Below, one piece after another: positions 34,225 to 42,058 of a stretch of 64,000 bases of DNA (position 1 is the stretch's first letter; each line of letters starts with the position of its first letter). Position numbers and translations under genes: made by a program. This DNA comes from an archaeon (GTDB lineage: Archaea > Asgardarchaeota > Thorarchaeia > Thorarchaeales > Thorarchaeaceae): contig JAJRZD010000059.1 in assembly GCA_024275415.1 (NCBI GenBank), positions 22,169 through 86,168 of the forward strand. The letters run 5' to 3'. Below the pieces are notes generated by a model. That model made no database searches. It saw nothing but the letters and a program-made list of their open reading frames with translations, and was not told where the DNA came from.

Positions 34225-34881
34225 TCATTTGTGAGAGCTGTCAATCGCCTCAAAGAACTTCTCGGTGAGGAAAGCCCTATAGAGGAACCCTCCCCAGCCT
34301 GAATGCTTCATGAGGGTCGAGATGTCGCCGAGCAGCTCCTCCCTCGATGACACTTTCACATCAAAGATCTCGTACGTGTCGATAGGCTTCATCTCACCAC
34401 CGACCTCACGCGCCAGAAAGACAAGAGAGCGCCATGGGATGATACCCTCGGCACACCGAACGTCAAGTGTGAGGTCAAGTACGAAGCGGTCAAGCTCGAT
34501 GTCCAGCCCTGTTTCTTCTTTCATCTCTCTCTTGGCAGCCTCTTCGATCGGCTCACCATCCTTCGCACCTCCCGATGGCGCACGATAGATGCCAGTCCTC
34601 GAATAGGCGTGCTTCTGGATAGTGACATAACCTCCGTCCTTGGGAATGAAACAAGTAATATCGTGTTGTCGTCCTTTCAGGGAAGACCTACGGACGAGGT
34701 CACACTCGAAATCCAAGAAGTCAGCTGCAAAATGAAACTTGAGAGGAATGCCGAACTTGGAAACTAGCAGTTCATATTCCTTGTCTGTGATGTCGTTCAG
34801 GATGCCTCGCCAGATGTCCCAGAGAACGCAGGAACAAAAGCATTGTGATGTGTAGCAATCTTTTTTCGGGTGTATGTACAT
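34225..34881 (-). CDS. Nudix hydrolase
   Basis: The 218-residue protein contains a complete Nudix box, GAKDGEPIEEAAKREMKEETGLD, at about residues 101-123. It also has APSGG just before it and a following mixed strand region. An N-terminal part of about 75 residues is not recognised. Nudix enzymes split nucleoside diphosphate compounds; ADP-ribose or NAD-like substrates are possible because the divergent neighbour looks like a macro domain. The first about 25 residues are Cys-rich and may not be translated; the start is uncertain. Confidence 0.85.
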   Translation of the reverse strand: MYIHPKKDCYTSQCFCSCVLWDIWRGILNDITDKEYELLVSKFGIPLKFHFAADFLDFECDLVRRSSLKGRQHDITCFIPKDGGYVTIQKHAYSRTGIYRAPSGGAKDGEPIEEAAKREMKEETGLDIELDRFVLDLTLDVRCAEGIIPWRSLVFLAREVGGEMKPIDTYEIFDVKVSSREELLGDISTLMKHSGWGGFLYRAFLTEKFFEAIDSSHK

Positions 34882-34933
34882 AATCTACGCAGGTATATTC
34901 AGGATGTCGAGTCATAAGAGAGAACGGTGAGGG

Positions 34934-35416
34934 ATGGTTATGAGCAAATGGGAATGGGAATTCGGCAACCTTCGGGTGACACTCAGGATAGGTCCTGTCG
35001 ACGATTCTGGGATGGGGCTCGTCGTGAAGTCTAGGAACATCCCGTTGGGCATGCATGCTGGAGGAATAGATGGCGGATTCAAGATCTCAGTCCAAGAAGC
35101 CTCCAATGCTGAACATATCGAGTATTGGCCGGCAATCACAATGCTTGACCAGGATAGACGACAGGCTATCAATCAGGCGGTCTGTCAGGCACTGTCGAAG
35201 GCAGAGGAAAGCAATGCGAAAGAAGTAGGGATCTACACGATGGGGCTTGAAGTCTCCAGAGTGCCCAGTTGGGAGGTAGCAGAGGAGATAGCAAAGGCAG
35301 TGTATCAACATTCCATGAATGATTGCTCTGTCGGGCATGTGGTGGTCGTGGCAAGCTCGCCAACCCAGATGAGCTCGTTCCAATACGCCTTTGACAACGC
35401 TTCAATTCTCATTTAG
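34934..35416 (+). CDS. Divergent macro-domain-like protein
   Basis: The 160-residue protein has the macro-domain order: a first strand and a glycine-rich turn (MHAGGIDGGFK), a helix (DQDRRQAINQAVCQALSKAE), then EVGIYTMGLEVSRVPSWEVAEEIAKAV and a last strand (GHVVVVASS). Macro domains bind or hydrolyse ADP-ribose; the usual N-A-A-N motif is missing, so activity is uncertain. It is divergent from the Nudix gene with 52 bases between starts. Confidence 0.5.
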   Translation: MVMSKWEWEFGNLRVTLRIGPVDDSGMGLVVKSRNIPLGMHAGGIDGGFKISVQEASNAEHIEYWPAITMLDQDRRQAINQAVCQALSKAEESNAKEVGIYTMGLEVSRVPSWEVAEEIAKAVYQHSMNDCSVGHVVVVASSPTQMSSFQYAFDNASILI

Positions 35417-35535
35417 GAGTTGGATCGGTATTCAAAGTAAATGCATACAAGTGATAAGAACTCGATCAGAAAGACTGCACTATCCAACAAGCAAGTACAT
35501 ATGGTTCTACCCAGTGAAAAGGATTGAAGGTGGAA

Positions 35536-35931
35536 ATGTTGAATGCTGAAAGGGGGTTTGGCAAAGCACAGATGTATAGAGATATTGCCCTCGAGTCAAT
35601 TGAAAAGAAAAGATTCGACTTTGCCGGATTCTCAGCTCAACAGGCAGTAGAATTCTTTCTTAAAGGATTCCTGATCGAACTTGTAGGAGTTCGGCCATAC
35701 ACGCATTCGCTCCCTGAACTGTTAGCGGCCCTTAACGAAGCAGGTATAGAAAGTCCTCCCGATGTCAAGGACTGTGTGAAAAGTCTTGCAGAACATTACA
35801 TTCAGGCCCGCTATCCTGATGCTCGCGTGACAGAATATGACCACGAGGAGGCAATTGAAGCCATCAAGTGCATGGAGGTGACCCTCGATTTCCTTACCAA
35901 AATTCATACGGAGTCTTCGAAAGGCAAATGA
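35536..35931 (+). CDS. HEPN-domain protein (second pair)
   Basis: From ATG 35536 (GGTG ribosome site) the product is 131 residues, all helical. HEPN marks are FAGFSAQQAVEFFLKGFLIE, THSLPELLAALNEAG and EHYIQARYPDA. As in the first HEPN, an Rx4-6H RNase motif is not evident. An in-frame TTG at 35524 is possible. The MNT gene follows after 28 bases, the reverse order of the pair at 11255-12005. Confidence 0.8.
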   Translation: MLNAERGFGKAQMYRDIALESIEKKRFDFAGFSAQQAVEFFLKGFLIELVGVRPYTHSLPELLAALNEAGIESPPDVKDCVKSLAEHYIQARYPDARVTEYDHEEAIEAIKCMEVTLDFLTKIHTESSKGK

Positions 35932-35959
35932 AAGGAAAACAAAAGACTTCGATGACTTC

Positions 35960-36316
35960 GTGAGCCTGCTAAGAGACCGTCTGATAGAACGCGGGAGCGC
36001 ACTCCTCTTTGGCTCAAGAGCGCGTCAGGACTCTCACTGGATAAGTGATTTTGATGTGCTTGTGCTACATGATAATGTGGACAACGCTGACTCATTACGT
36101 TACTGGGCAAGGGGATACAGTGTAGACCTCTTTGTCATTGACTTGGCATCGACCAAGGAAGAGATAGAAAGAATGAACACTGTGCTCCTTGATGCATTGC
36201 TAGAAGGCGTCATCTTGTTCGATGATTTGGACACGATAGAGGAACTGAAAGAGTTCACCCTGGATATGGTCAGGACGCGAGGATTAAAAAGGCGTAAAGA
36301 TGGGGGGTATTGGTAA
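35960..36316 (+). CDS. MNT-type nucleotidyltransferase (second pair)
   Basis: From GTG 35960 the 118-residue protein shows ALLFGSRARQ and WISDFDVLV, giving GS at residues 18-19 and Asp30/Asp32, with a third acidic strand in YSVDLFVID. The open frame extends upstream past the HEPN stop without a better start codon. It presumably pairs with the preceding HEPN protein. Confidence 0.78.
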   Translation: MSLLRDRLIERGSALLFGSRARQDSHWISDFDVLVLHDNVDNADSLRYWARGYSVDLFVIDLASTKEEIERMNTVLLDALLEGVILFDDLDTIEELKEFTLDMVRTRGLKRRKDGGYW

Positions 36317-36660
36317 CAGCCGTTCGAAAGAAAGTCCCCACTATCGGCCTGCAATGGTTCATCTATCCTAGGATAAGGCTAATACGGAAACTATCTTCCG
36401 GAGATACTCCGGAATCAAACAGAAACAGCAAAAGGGCGGGGACATATGTCATTTTATCATAACCTTTGACAAAATACGAACTCCGATCATCGGGATGTGA
36501 TAGTACACATGGTCATGCAATACAAGCCATTTCATTTCATTGCATATTCTGTTTGTCTTTGCAAGTCCTAGTAGCTCGATTAATGTCATATAGATTGTAT
36601 ATGCTCATTACATCCAAATGATGATCCTCCTACCCCGCCTCCTGAAAACCGATAGGCCTG
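36317..36660. other. 344-base intergenic region with a strong hairpin
   Basis: No gene is seen. A perfect 8-bp stem, TTCCGGAG and CTCCGGAA with a 3-base loop, lies at 36396-36414, about 80 bases after the MNT stop. It is the only structured element and may end transcription from one or both sides. The rest is AT-rich without clear motifs. Confidence 0.45.
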
Positions 36661-38079
36661 TCACGCTAAGAACGTGATGGCTTCCTCTTCGAACAGGCAC
36701 CTTGAGAGGTCTACGTATGGGTCCACCATCAGGGACACGCCCCGCCCGAAGGTTATAGTACAGTCAGGTGCGTCCTGCATGAGGGGGGACACCACCACAG
36801 GCACCGGGCGTTTCGGGTCTGGGTTCTTGTCACTATGGAGGTACACGTGCCTGAGCGTGGCACCGCCCACGTGATCCAACTGGACTGGGGACGCCCCTCT
36901 GAAGTCACTCAGGTCAAGGTAGAGGCGTTCCAACGACTTGAACTTTACCAGGGGGAACAGGGACTTTTCTGACGTGGGGGCATAGTGAAGTTCCCGCACT
37001 CCCGCGCAGTCGTCCACAGTCAGGAACCATACCCAGTCAAGTCCAGCCTTGCCGGACAGGGACAGACGGTTGATGTTGGATGCACGCATGAAGGCATGTG
37101 GGTCGAAGACTGGGACATCACACCCGTAGGCGAACTGTGTCAGGTGAGGGAACGTCCCCTCTGAGGGCACGAGTTTGTCCCCGTCCAGTCCGCACTCGTC
37201 CACGACCAGCACTTCGAGGTTTTTGTGCTGGGCGAGGGACGGTACGTTGTGCAGCACAACACCCATCAGGTCAAGAGTCATGATCTGGGTACATCCAGAC
37301 AGGATGTCAAGGTCGAAGGGATGCCTCCCCCTGAAGCGTTCGATACTGCGGACTATGAGGGGGCGGTAGGTGCCCACGCATACATGACGTGCCTCCTGCG
37401 AGTCTATCGTTTTCTTGTCGTAGGAGTGGGGCAAGATCGACAGCACCCTGCCGTTCCATGTCGGGTCAAGGTCCGACATATAGTGCTTCGCAGCCGACAT
37501 CTCGGCAAGGCACTCTTTTTTCTGTTCATTCCACAGGTGTACAAGACCTCTTAGTGCTAGGAGCAGGGTTCTACCCGAGGAACTGCTCCTGACCTGACGG
37601 GCATAGGAGATGACCTCCTCGAAGCCTTTCCGTTCCTCAACAAGGACGTCCCCGAGGGCCTCGAAGGCGGACATGACCACCATCACCTGTTGGAGGAGTT
37701 CGTTGTCGTACGTGTCCCCTTGCCTCGCAAGCAACCCCATGGTGTACTCGCCGCGGTCGTATAGTTCTGCGGTCCTGAACCGGGTATCATCGATGCTCAT
37801 TACAGCGTGGTGCAACACCCTGATGTTTGCTTCCTTCAGTACGGGCACGTCGGACAGGGATATGGCTGCTCCTTTCCTGAGTAGAGACCGTGGGGCGAAG
37901 GAGTCTCTTTGTCCCCCCATATGTTCTTGGAGGGTGTGTCCGTTGTAGGTGTGGTAATTGATCCTCTGGAGTGCCTTCAAGGCGTTGCCAAGGTAGTCCT
38001 TGGGCACCAGCATAGTACAGATGTCCTTGTAGAACGCGTACGCTGCAGAATAGGGGTCGGACTTGTCGAAAGGAAGCAT
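36661..38079 (-). CDS. Helical plus leucine-rich-repeat protein, cluster gene 3
   Basis: The 472-residue protein has an all-helical N-terminal half (about residues 1-230, unrecognised) and an irregular LRR half. Typical lines are TQIMTLDLMGVVLHNVPSL, KNLEVLVVDECGL, and KFKSLERLYLDLSDF. There is no signal or membrane segment. Codon use is visibly richer in G and C than in neighbouring genes, which hints at transfer. It starts 30 bases after the stop of the truncated TFB-like gene, so both are probably on one transcript. Confidence 0.65.
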   Translation of the reverse strand: MLPFDKSDPYSAAYAFYKDICTMLVPKDYLGNALKALQRINYHTYNGHTLQEHMGGQRDSFAPRSLLRKGAAISLSDVPVLKEANIRVLHHAVMSIDDTRFRTAELYDRGEYTMGLLARQGDTYDNELLQQVMVVMSAFEALGDVLVEERKGFEEVISYARQVRSSSSGRTLLLALRGLVHLWNEQKKECLAEMSAAKHYMSDLDPTWNGRVLSILPHSYDKKTIDSQEARHVCVGTYRPLIVRSIERFRGRHPFDLDILSGCTQIMTLDLMGVVLHNVPSLAQHKNLEVLVVDECGLDGDKLVPSEGTFPHLTQFAYGCDVPVFDPHAFMRASNINRLSLSGKAGLDWVWFLTVDDCAGVRELHYAPTSEKSLFPLVKFKSLERLYLDLSDFRGASPVQLDHVGGATLRHVYLHSDKNPDPKRPVPVVVSPLMQDAPDCTITFGRGVSLMVDPYVDLSRCLFEEEAITFLA

Positions 38080-38109
38080 CGTGTATCATCAATCTTTCTT
38101 TGAAAGCTC

Positions 38110-38802
38110 TTATAAAGACAAGCACTCGTCCCCGACAGTTGCCAACGGACAGGCACCACTCGTTGGCAACTCTGTGAGGGGGATGTAAATACGACTGGTC
38201 CTATAACCAATAAACAACGAAGCTATTATGCTTTGTAGGATGGACATACCCCTGTGTACCCCCTGTCTGGCTGCCAGGCGATATATGTGTAATGCCCTAT
38301 TAATGATCGCAGGGGGTGTTTGTAGTTGGGATGTGAACACGCGCATATCGCTCCACGCCTGTATCAGGTTGCGTTGGAACGAATCAGTATGGACTTCTGT
38401 AGTACGGTGGCGCTGCCAATGCGAAGCAGTACCTATTTTGAAGAAGGGGGCGACATTCCCTCGTATCCTATGGGTTTTGTCGAGGTTTTGTGGTACTTTT
38501 GGTTCCCACAGCCAGTCTGGAAAATCCCCTTCGTTACCGAAGACGAGTCCACAGTTATCCTGTTCATGTCCTAAGTCGTCCTGTCCCGTTTGGACGAGTA
38601 TCTCCTGCATGTCCCTGCTCTCGTGTCCTTTCTCGTCGATATGGAACTTTTTGAAGTAACATACGGGACACTGTAGTGGATAGAGTTTTTTTACTGGGTC
38701 TTTTTGTGCTTCGTAAATCGGTTCTTTGCAATGACGACAGACGAACCGGAGGACTACAGGTTCACCTACCACCGGTGTGATGGCAGTGATTTTCCCCAGC
38801 AC
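38110..38802 (-). CDS. Truncated TFB-like protein with one cyclin repeat
   Basis: The 230-residue protein has zinc-ribbon-like Cys pairs (Cys22/Cys25 and Cys45/Cys48) and a CGLVFGNE segment at residues 84-91 that matches the CGLVLSDH of normal TFBs. A TFB linker-like stretch follows (APFFKIGTASHWQRHRTT), then one cyclin repeat at about 144-212: NLIQAWSDM, LHIYRLAARQGVHRGMSI and IYIPLTEL. These align with NLAQAMSEL, LYRKL...RSRSI and the PRSLEEI of the TFBs at 32-34 kb. The second cyclin repeat is absent and no frame supplies it before the next gene. Start GTG 38802 follows an in-frame TAG. It sits between two LRR genes. Confidence 0.75.
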   Translation of the reverse strand: MLGKITAITPVVGEPVVLRFVCRHCKEPIYEAQKDPVKKLYPLQCPVCYFKKFHIDEKGHESRDMQEILVQTGQDDLGHEQDNCGLVFGNEGDFPDWLWEPKVPQNLDKTHRIRGNVAPFFKIGTASHWQRHRTTEVHTDSFQRNLIQAWSDMRVFTSQLQTPPAIINRALHIYRLAARQGVHRGMSILQSIIASLFIGYRTSRIYIPLTELPTSGACPLATVGDECLSL

Positions 38803-38839
38803 CTGGATAAATTTGTCCTAATGTCCTGCGTCATGGTAG

Positions 38840-39865
38840 TTAATAGAAGACCACTTGAACATCCTTCAACCGCTCCCTCAACGGCCATGTTTTATCCATG
38901 ACCGTGGATCGATACTTTTCTGCAATCCGAATGTTCACATGTGCATCCACGGTCAGGTATTGGAACTCTTTGCAGTTCATTAGAGGAGTGAGATCCAATT
39001 CATCAAGCATATTGTCCTCCAGCCGTAGATTTTTCAATGTCGTCAGTTCGGATAGAGGAGAAAGATCGATGGATTCAAGCCTATTGCCATCCAACTGTAG
39101 ATTCTCCAATGTCGTCAGTTCGGATAGAGGAGAAAGATCGATGGATGAAAGGCTATTCCCGTGAAGGTCAAGATATTCCAATGGGCACTGTGAAAGAGGA
39201 GTCAGATCCAACTTTCTCACGTCAGCACATCCTGCGACTGTCAAACGTTCAAGGTTCTCACACTGAGGTAATGTGACAGGAGTTCTGTTTTTGACGATAC
39301 TACCAAGCATATGCATCGGATGAAGCAAATCCCCTAAGAACAATGTTCGCAGTGACCTTGAACCTGACAATGGCGTGAGATCAAATTGATAATGTGTCAC
39401 TGTGTTGATGAAGAGTCGCTCTAGCGAGGGACACTCTGACAGTCCGTCTAAAATGATGGACTCTATAGGGCCCTCTACCTCGATGTTCTTAATACTCGCA
39501 CTCCGCCTCAACGGGCTCAAATCCACCGAGTTCATCTGTGAACCACGAACTTGAAGATTCAACCTCTCAAAAGTCGGGAGCTTGCAAAGTCCTTCTAAAT
39601 CGATTGCCTGCATGTTCTGAGCTCTGCTCACTGAGAACCCCCGAAGGTTGTCAAATTTGCTGAACAAACTAGTGTCAATGAATTCATTCTTAATGTAGAA
39701 AGAGGAGATATTCTCGATATTCGGAGCAATGTCTACGACTTGTTCTACAAGTTTTTCATCAATGTATATCTGTGAGAAAGTGCAATTTTTTATATCATCA
39801 GGCACTTCCTTGACTGTGAGCGTGCCATCTTTGAGCACATCGGGACTTATTGTCAAATTATCCAT
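38840..39865 (-). CDS. Leucine-rich-repeat protein, cluster gene 1
   Basis: The 341-residue cytosolic protein consists almost wholly of LRR units, clearest in the second half: YLDLHGNSLSSIDLSPL, then LENLQLDGNRLESIDLSPL, then LKNLRLEDNMLDELDLTPL, each about 24 residues. Two neighbouring units are nearly identical in DNA (39035-39073 and 39107-39145). It is first in a minus-strand run with the TFB-like gene (37-base gap) and the helical/LRR gene. DLSPL repeats link it to the LRR protein at 3510-4622. Confidence 0.75.
   Translation of the reverse strand: MDNLTISPDVLKDGTLTVKEVPDDIKNCTFSQIYIDEKLVEQVVDIAPNIENISSFYIKNEFIDTSLFSKFDNLRGFSVSRAQNMQAIDLEGLCKLPTFERLNLQVRGSQMNSVDLSPLRRSASIKNIEVEGPIESIILDGLSECPSLERLFINTVTHYQFDLTPLSGSRSLRTLFLGDLLHPMHMLGSIVKNRTPVTLPQCENLERLTVAGCADVRKLDLTPLSQCPLEYLDLHGNSLSSIDLSPLSELTTLENLQLDGNRLESIDLSPLSELTTLKNLRLEDNMLDELDLTPLMNCKEFQYLTVDAHVNIRIAEKYRSTVMDKTWPLRERLKDVQVVFY
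39035..39145 (-). repeat. Direct DNA repeat of one LRR unit
   Basis: A 39-base sequence at 39035-39073 recurs at 39107-39145, exactly 72 bases (24 codons) apart, with no differences seen. It encodes the SIDLSPLSELTTL portion and reflects a very recent repeat duplication. Confidence 0.85.
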
Positions 39866-39933
39866 AGTTGTAGAACTCTATGTGGGACATATGAATTTAC
39901 AGCCTGAGATGGCGCTATAAGACAATCTGATAG

Positions 39934-40308
39934 TTGAAGAAACAGAGTTCCCGATTAGTAGTTCATCTCACAAAGAAATGCTTCATTCTTGCTCGATTTC
40001 CAAAGGATGGTCATTTGCCGATGAATATCGTCGCGCTGTTTATGTGGAAACACCCGAGCATACAGTATAGCAATCGTTGGCCCGGGTGTGATAGAAGAGG
40101 TTTCATACTTTCTGCAAGCGAGGTTCAAAAGAAAGAAGAAAACAAATCTGGTGGTTACGATTGCATAATCATCCAGTTCATGGACATAGACAATATCAAA
40201 AAGGCACGCATTACAACTCCCAAATTCTTTACCTCAGAGTATGATCATGTCAAGTACCAAAGAGCCATTATTCAGATGGCTAAGATGTATGATGAGAGGT
40301 TTGGGTAA
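39934..40308 (+). CDS. Hypothetical protein beside DNA methyltransferase
   Basis: The 124-residue soluble basic protein starts with TTG 39934 (MKKQSSRLVVHLTKK). It has a YDCIIIQFMDID strand in the second half and ends two bases from the convergent methyltransferase stop. No family is recognised. Its position could make it a partner of the methyltransferase, but no nuclease motif is visible. Confidence 0.45.
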   Translation: MKKQSSRLVVHLTKKCFILARFPKDGHLPMNIVALFMWKHPSIQYSNRWPGCDRRGFILSASEVQKKEENKSGGYDCIIIQFMDIDNIKKARITTPKFFTSEYDHVKYQRAIIQMAKMYDERFG

Positions 40309-40309
40309 A

Positions 40310-41956
40310 CTATCGATTGTACCGCCTACCACGCAGCATTAGAGCACCTTTTCGCAGTAGCTCGATGTCAGCGGCAGACAGCCCAAGGTGGTTCTGCAGT
40401 ATGATGGTGTCAACCAGTGTTGTTGCCTCATCCATGTTCTTACTTCGAAGGAGCTCGTCAACCTCACGGACTAGAGAGCTCATCGTTTTTGAAGACATGT
40501 CAGGGATCGCAATGAAGGTCTTTTGAGCCTCGCCAGGCTCAAGCTTCAACATGCCTCCACCCATGCTATGCCCTTCGATCTCAGTACTCAATAATGTCAA
40601 ACTAGTTATCCAAGATACTGCAAGTTCGTTCATCGACACTTCTGCATTCTCTTTCAGGCGAACTATGAGGAGTGTGTTGGGCGCCACGACATCGGCTGTA
40701 TTGGAAACCAGTTTTGCACGTTTTCCGCTCATATAGGTCAACAAGCCATCGCAAGAATAGACATGAGGGACTACATACCACGGCGACCGAACTCTACATT
40801 TGTAGGACTTGTGAACACCATGACGCTCACCATATCGTATATAATCGAGAACAGAAGAGGGGAGTATGCCCGATGCACGGGATAAGTCAAGGAGGAAGTT
40901 TGCTGAACCACGACCGATAAGGGATTCCCAATCGTGTCGAGTAAACAAAAGCCCTGATAGCTGAGAACCTGTTCTGACACAGGGAGTTAGATACTCCTCA
41001 GGGATATGCCATGTTTCTGCATCCTCCTTTGTCAAATGAAAGAAGTCATTGTTGCCGGTTACATAGCCGATGTTCACAATTGCAGCATCACCAAGACGGA
41101 TGACCTGTCCACTTGATTTTAAGCGATTGTACAATTTTATCGTGTCAGCGGGCAACAGGTATTCCAGAAGTCGCGATTGTCCTGATACTATGTTAGAGAT
41201 GGATACAGGTGTCTTTCCACGGAGAGGCAGTTTGAGAGTCTTGAGCGATTCCAGATCAACAATTGACATGGATTGAGGAGGATGTCGAAAGCCGTCACAC
41301 AAGAGCAATAGCGCATCCTGTGACAAGTCAGGGAATATCCTTCGTCTAAATGTGATGAGGATGACCTCTCGAAAGGACTGCGAGATAAATCTCAAAACAG
41401 GCTGAGCGTACGAAGCATGCATCAACTCTGCGGGGACGACCATCGCCAAACGGCCGCCTGCACGGAGAAAGCTAGCTGCATGAATCAAGAACGGCGACCA
41501 TGACGAACTCAGACCATTCAGAGTAACTCCAAGATTACGAACACGTGCCATAGCCTTCTCGCGTACACGACCTTTGAATCTTTGATATCGGATGAAAGGC
41601 GGATTGCCAGCAACAACATCGACAAGTGGAATGTCTGGTTGTTCAAGGGAAGTCCCATTCTCTCCTAAGACATCAAAAAAATCAGCTTTGATGAGATTGG
41701 CTTGGGGGATCTGAGAAAGACGGCTGACAACTGAGTCATAGACATTATGATCTATTTCAACACCATGAATCTGGTGTGGTTCACCACCAATCTCTTTCAA
41801 TCGCTCACACGCGGCATCGAGAAAGACACCATCACCAAATGACGGATCAAGAATGGTGTCAGTGGGCTTGCGAATAGCCCATGTCACTAGAAAGCTCGCG
41901 ATAGAAGGGTCGGTATAGAAAACACCCAGCTCCTTCCTTCTCTCCGCCATACTCAT
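40310..41956 (-). CDS. N6-adenine DNA methyltransferase (TaqI/Eco57I type)
   Basis: The 548-residue protein has SAM motif I ILDPSFGDGVFL near residue 36, the acidic VEIDHNVYD, an adenine-methylating catalytic motif AGNPPFIRYQRFKG near residue 115, and a long C-terminal target-recognition region. This is the gamma layout of TaqI-like enzymes and the methylase part of type IIG enzymes; no nuclease domain is fused. It is solitary apart from the small convergent gene. It could protect against the EcoRV-like nuclease 8.6 kb away, though the known EcoRV methylase is a different class, or be an orphan. A minus-strand TATA-like box lies near 41994-42003. Confidence 0.88.
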   Translation of the reverse strand: MSMAERRKELGVFYTDPSIASFLVTWAIRKPTDTILDPSFGDGVFLDAACERLKEIGGEPHQIHGVEIDHNVYDSVVSRLSQIPQANLIKADFFDVLGENGTSLEQPDIPLVDVVAGNPPFIRYQRFKGRVREKAMARVRNLGVTLNGLSSSWSPFLIHAASFLRAGGRLAMVVPAELMHASYAQPVLRFISQSFREVILITFRRRIFPDLSQDALLLLCDGFRHPPQSMSIVDLESLKTLKLPLRGKTPVSISNIVSGQSRLLEYLLPADTIKLYNRLKSSGQVIRLGDAAIVNIGYVTGNNDFFHLTKEDAETWHIPEEYLTPCVRTGSQLSGLLFTRHDWESLIGRGSANFLLDLSRASGILPSSVLDYIRYGERHGVHKSYKCRVRSPWYVVPHVYSCDGLLTYMSGKRAKLVSNTADVVAPNTLLIVRLKENAEVSMNELAVSWITSLTLLSTEIEGHSMGGGMLKLEPGEAQKTFIAIPDMSSKTMSSLVREVDELLRSKNMDEATTLVDTIILQNHLGLSAADIELLRKGALMLRGRRYNR

Positions 41957-42058
41957 TATAATTTCATCCGCTCACAGTACTTGATTGCAGACTGATAATA
42001 TAAATTCATCAATTGGAAATGCGCCGGCGTGCCATGTGCATCCAAGTGGGATGCATGA

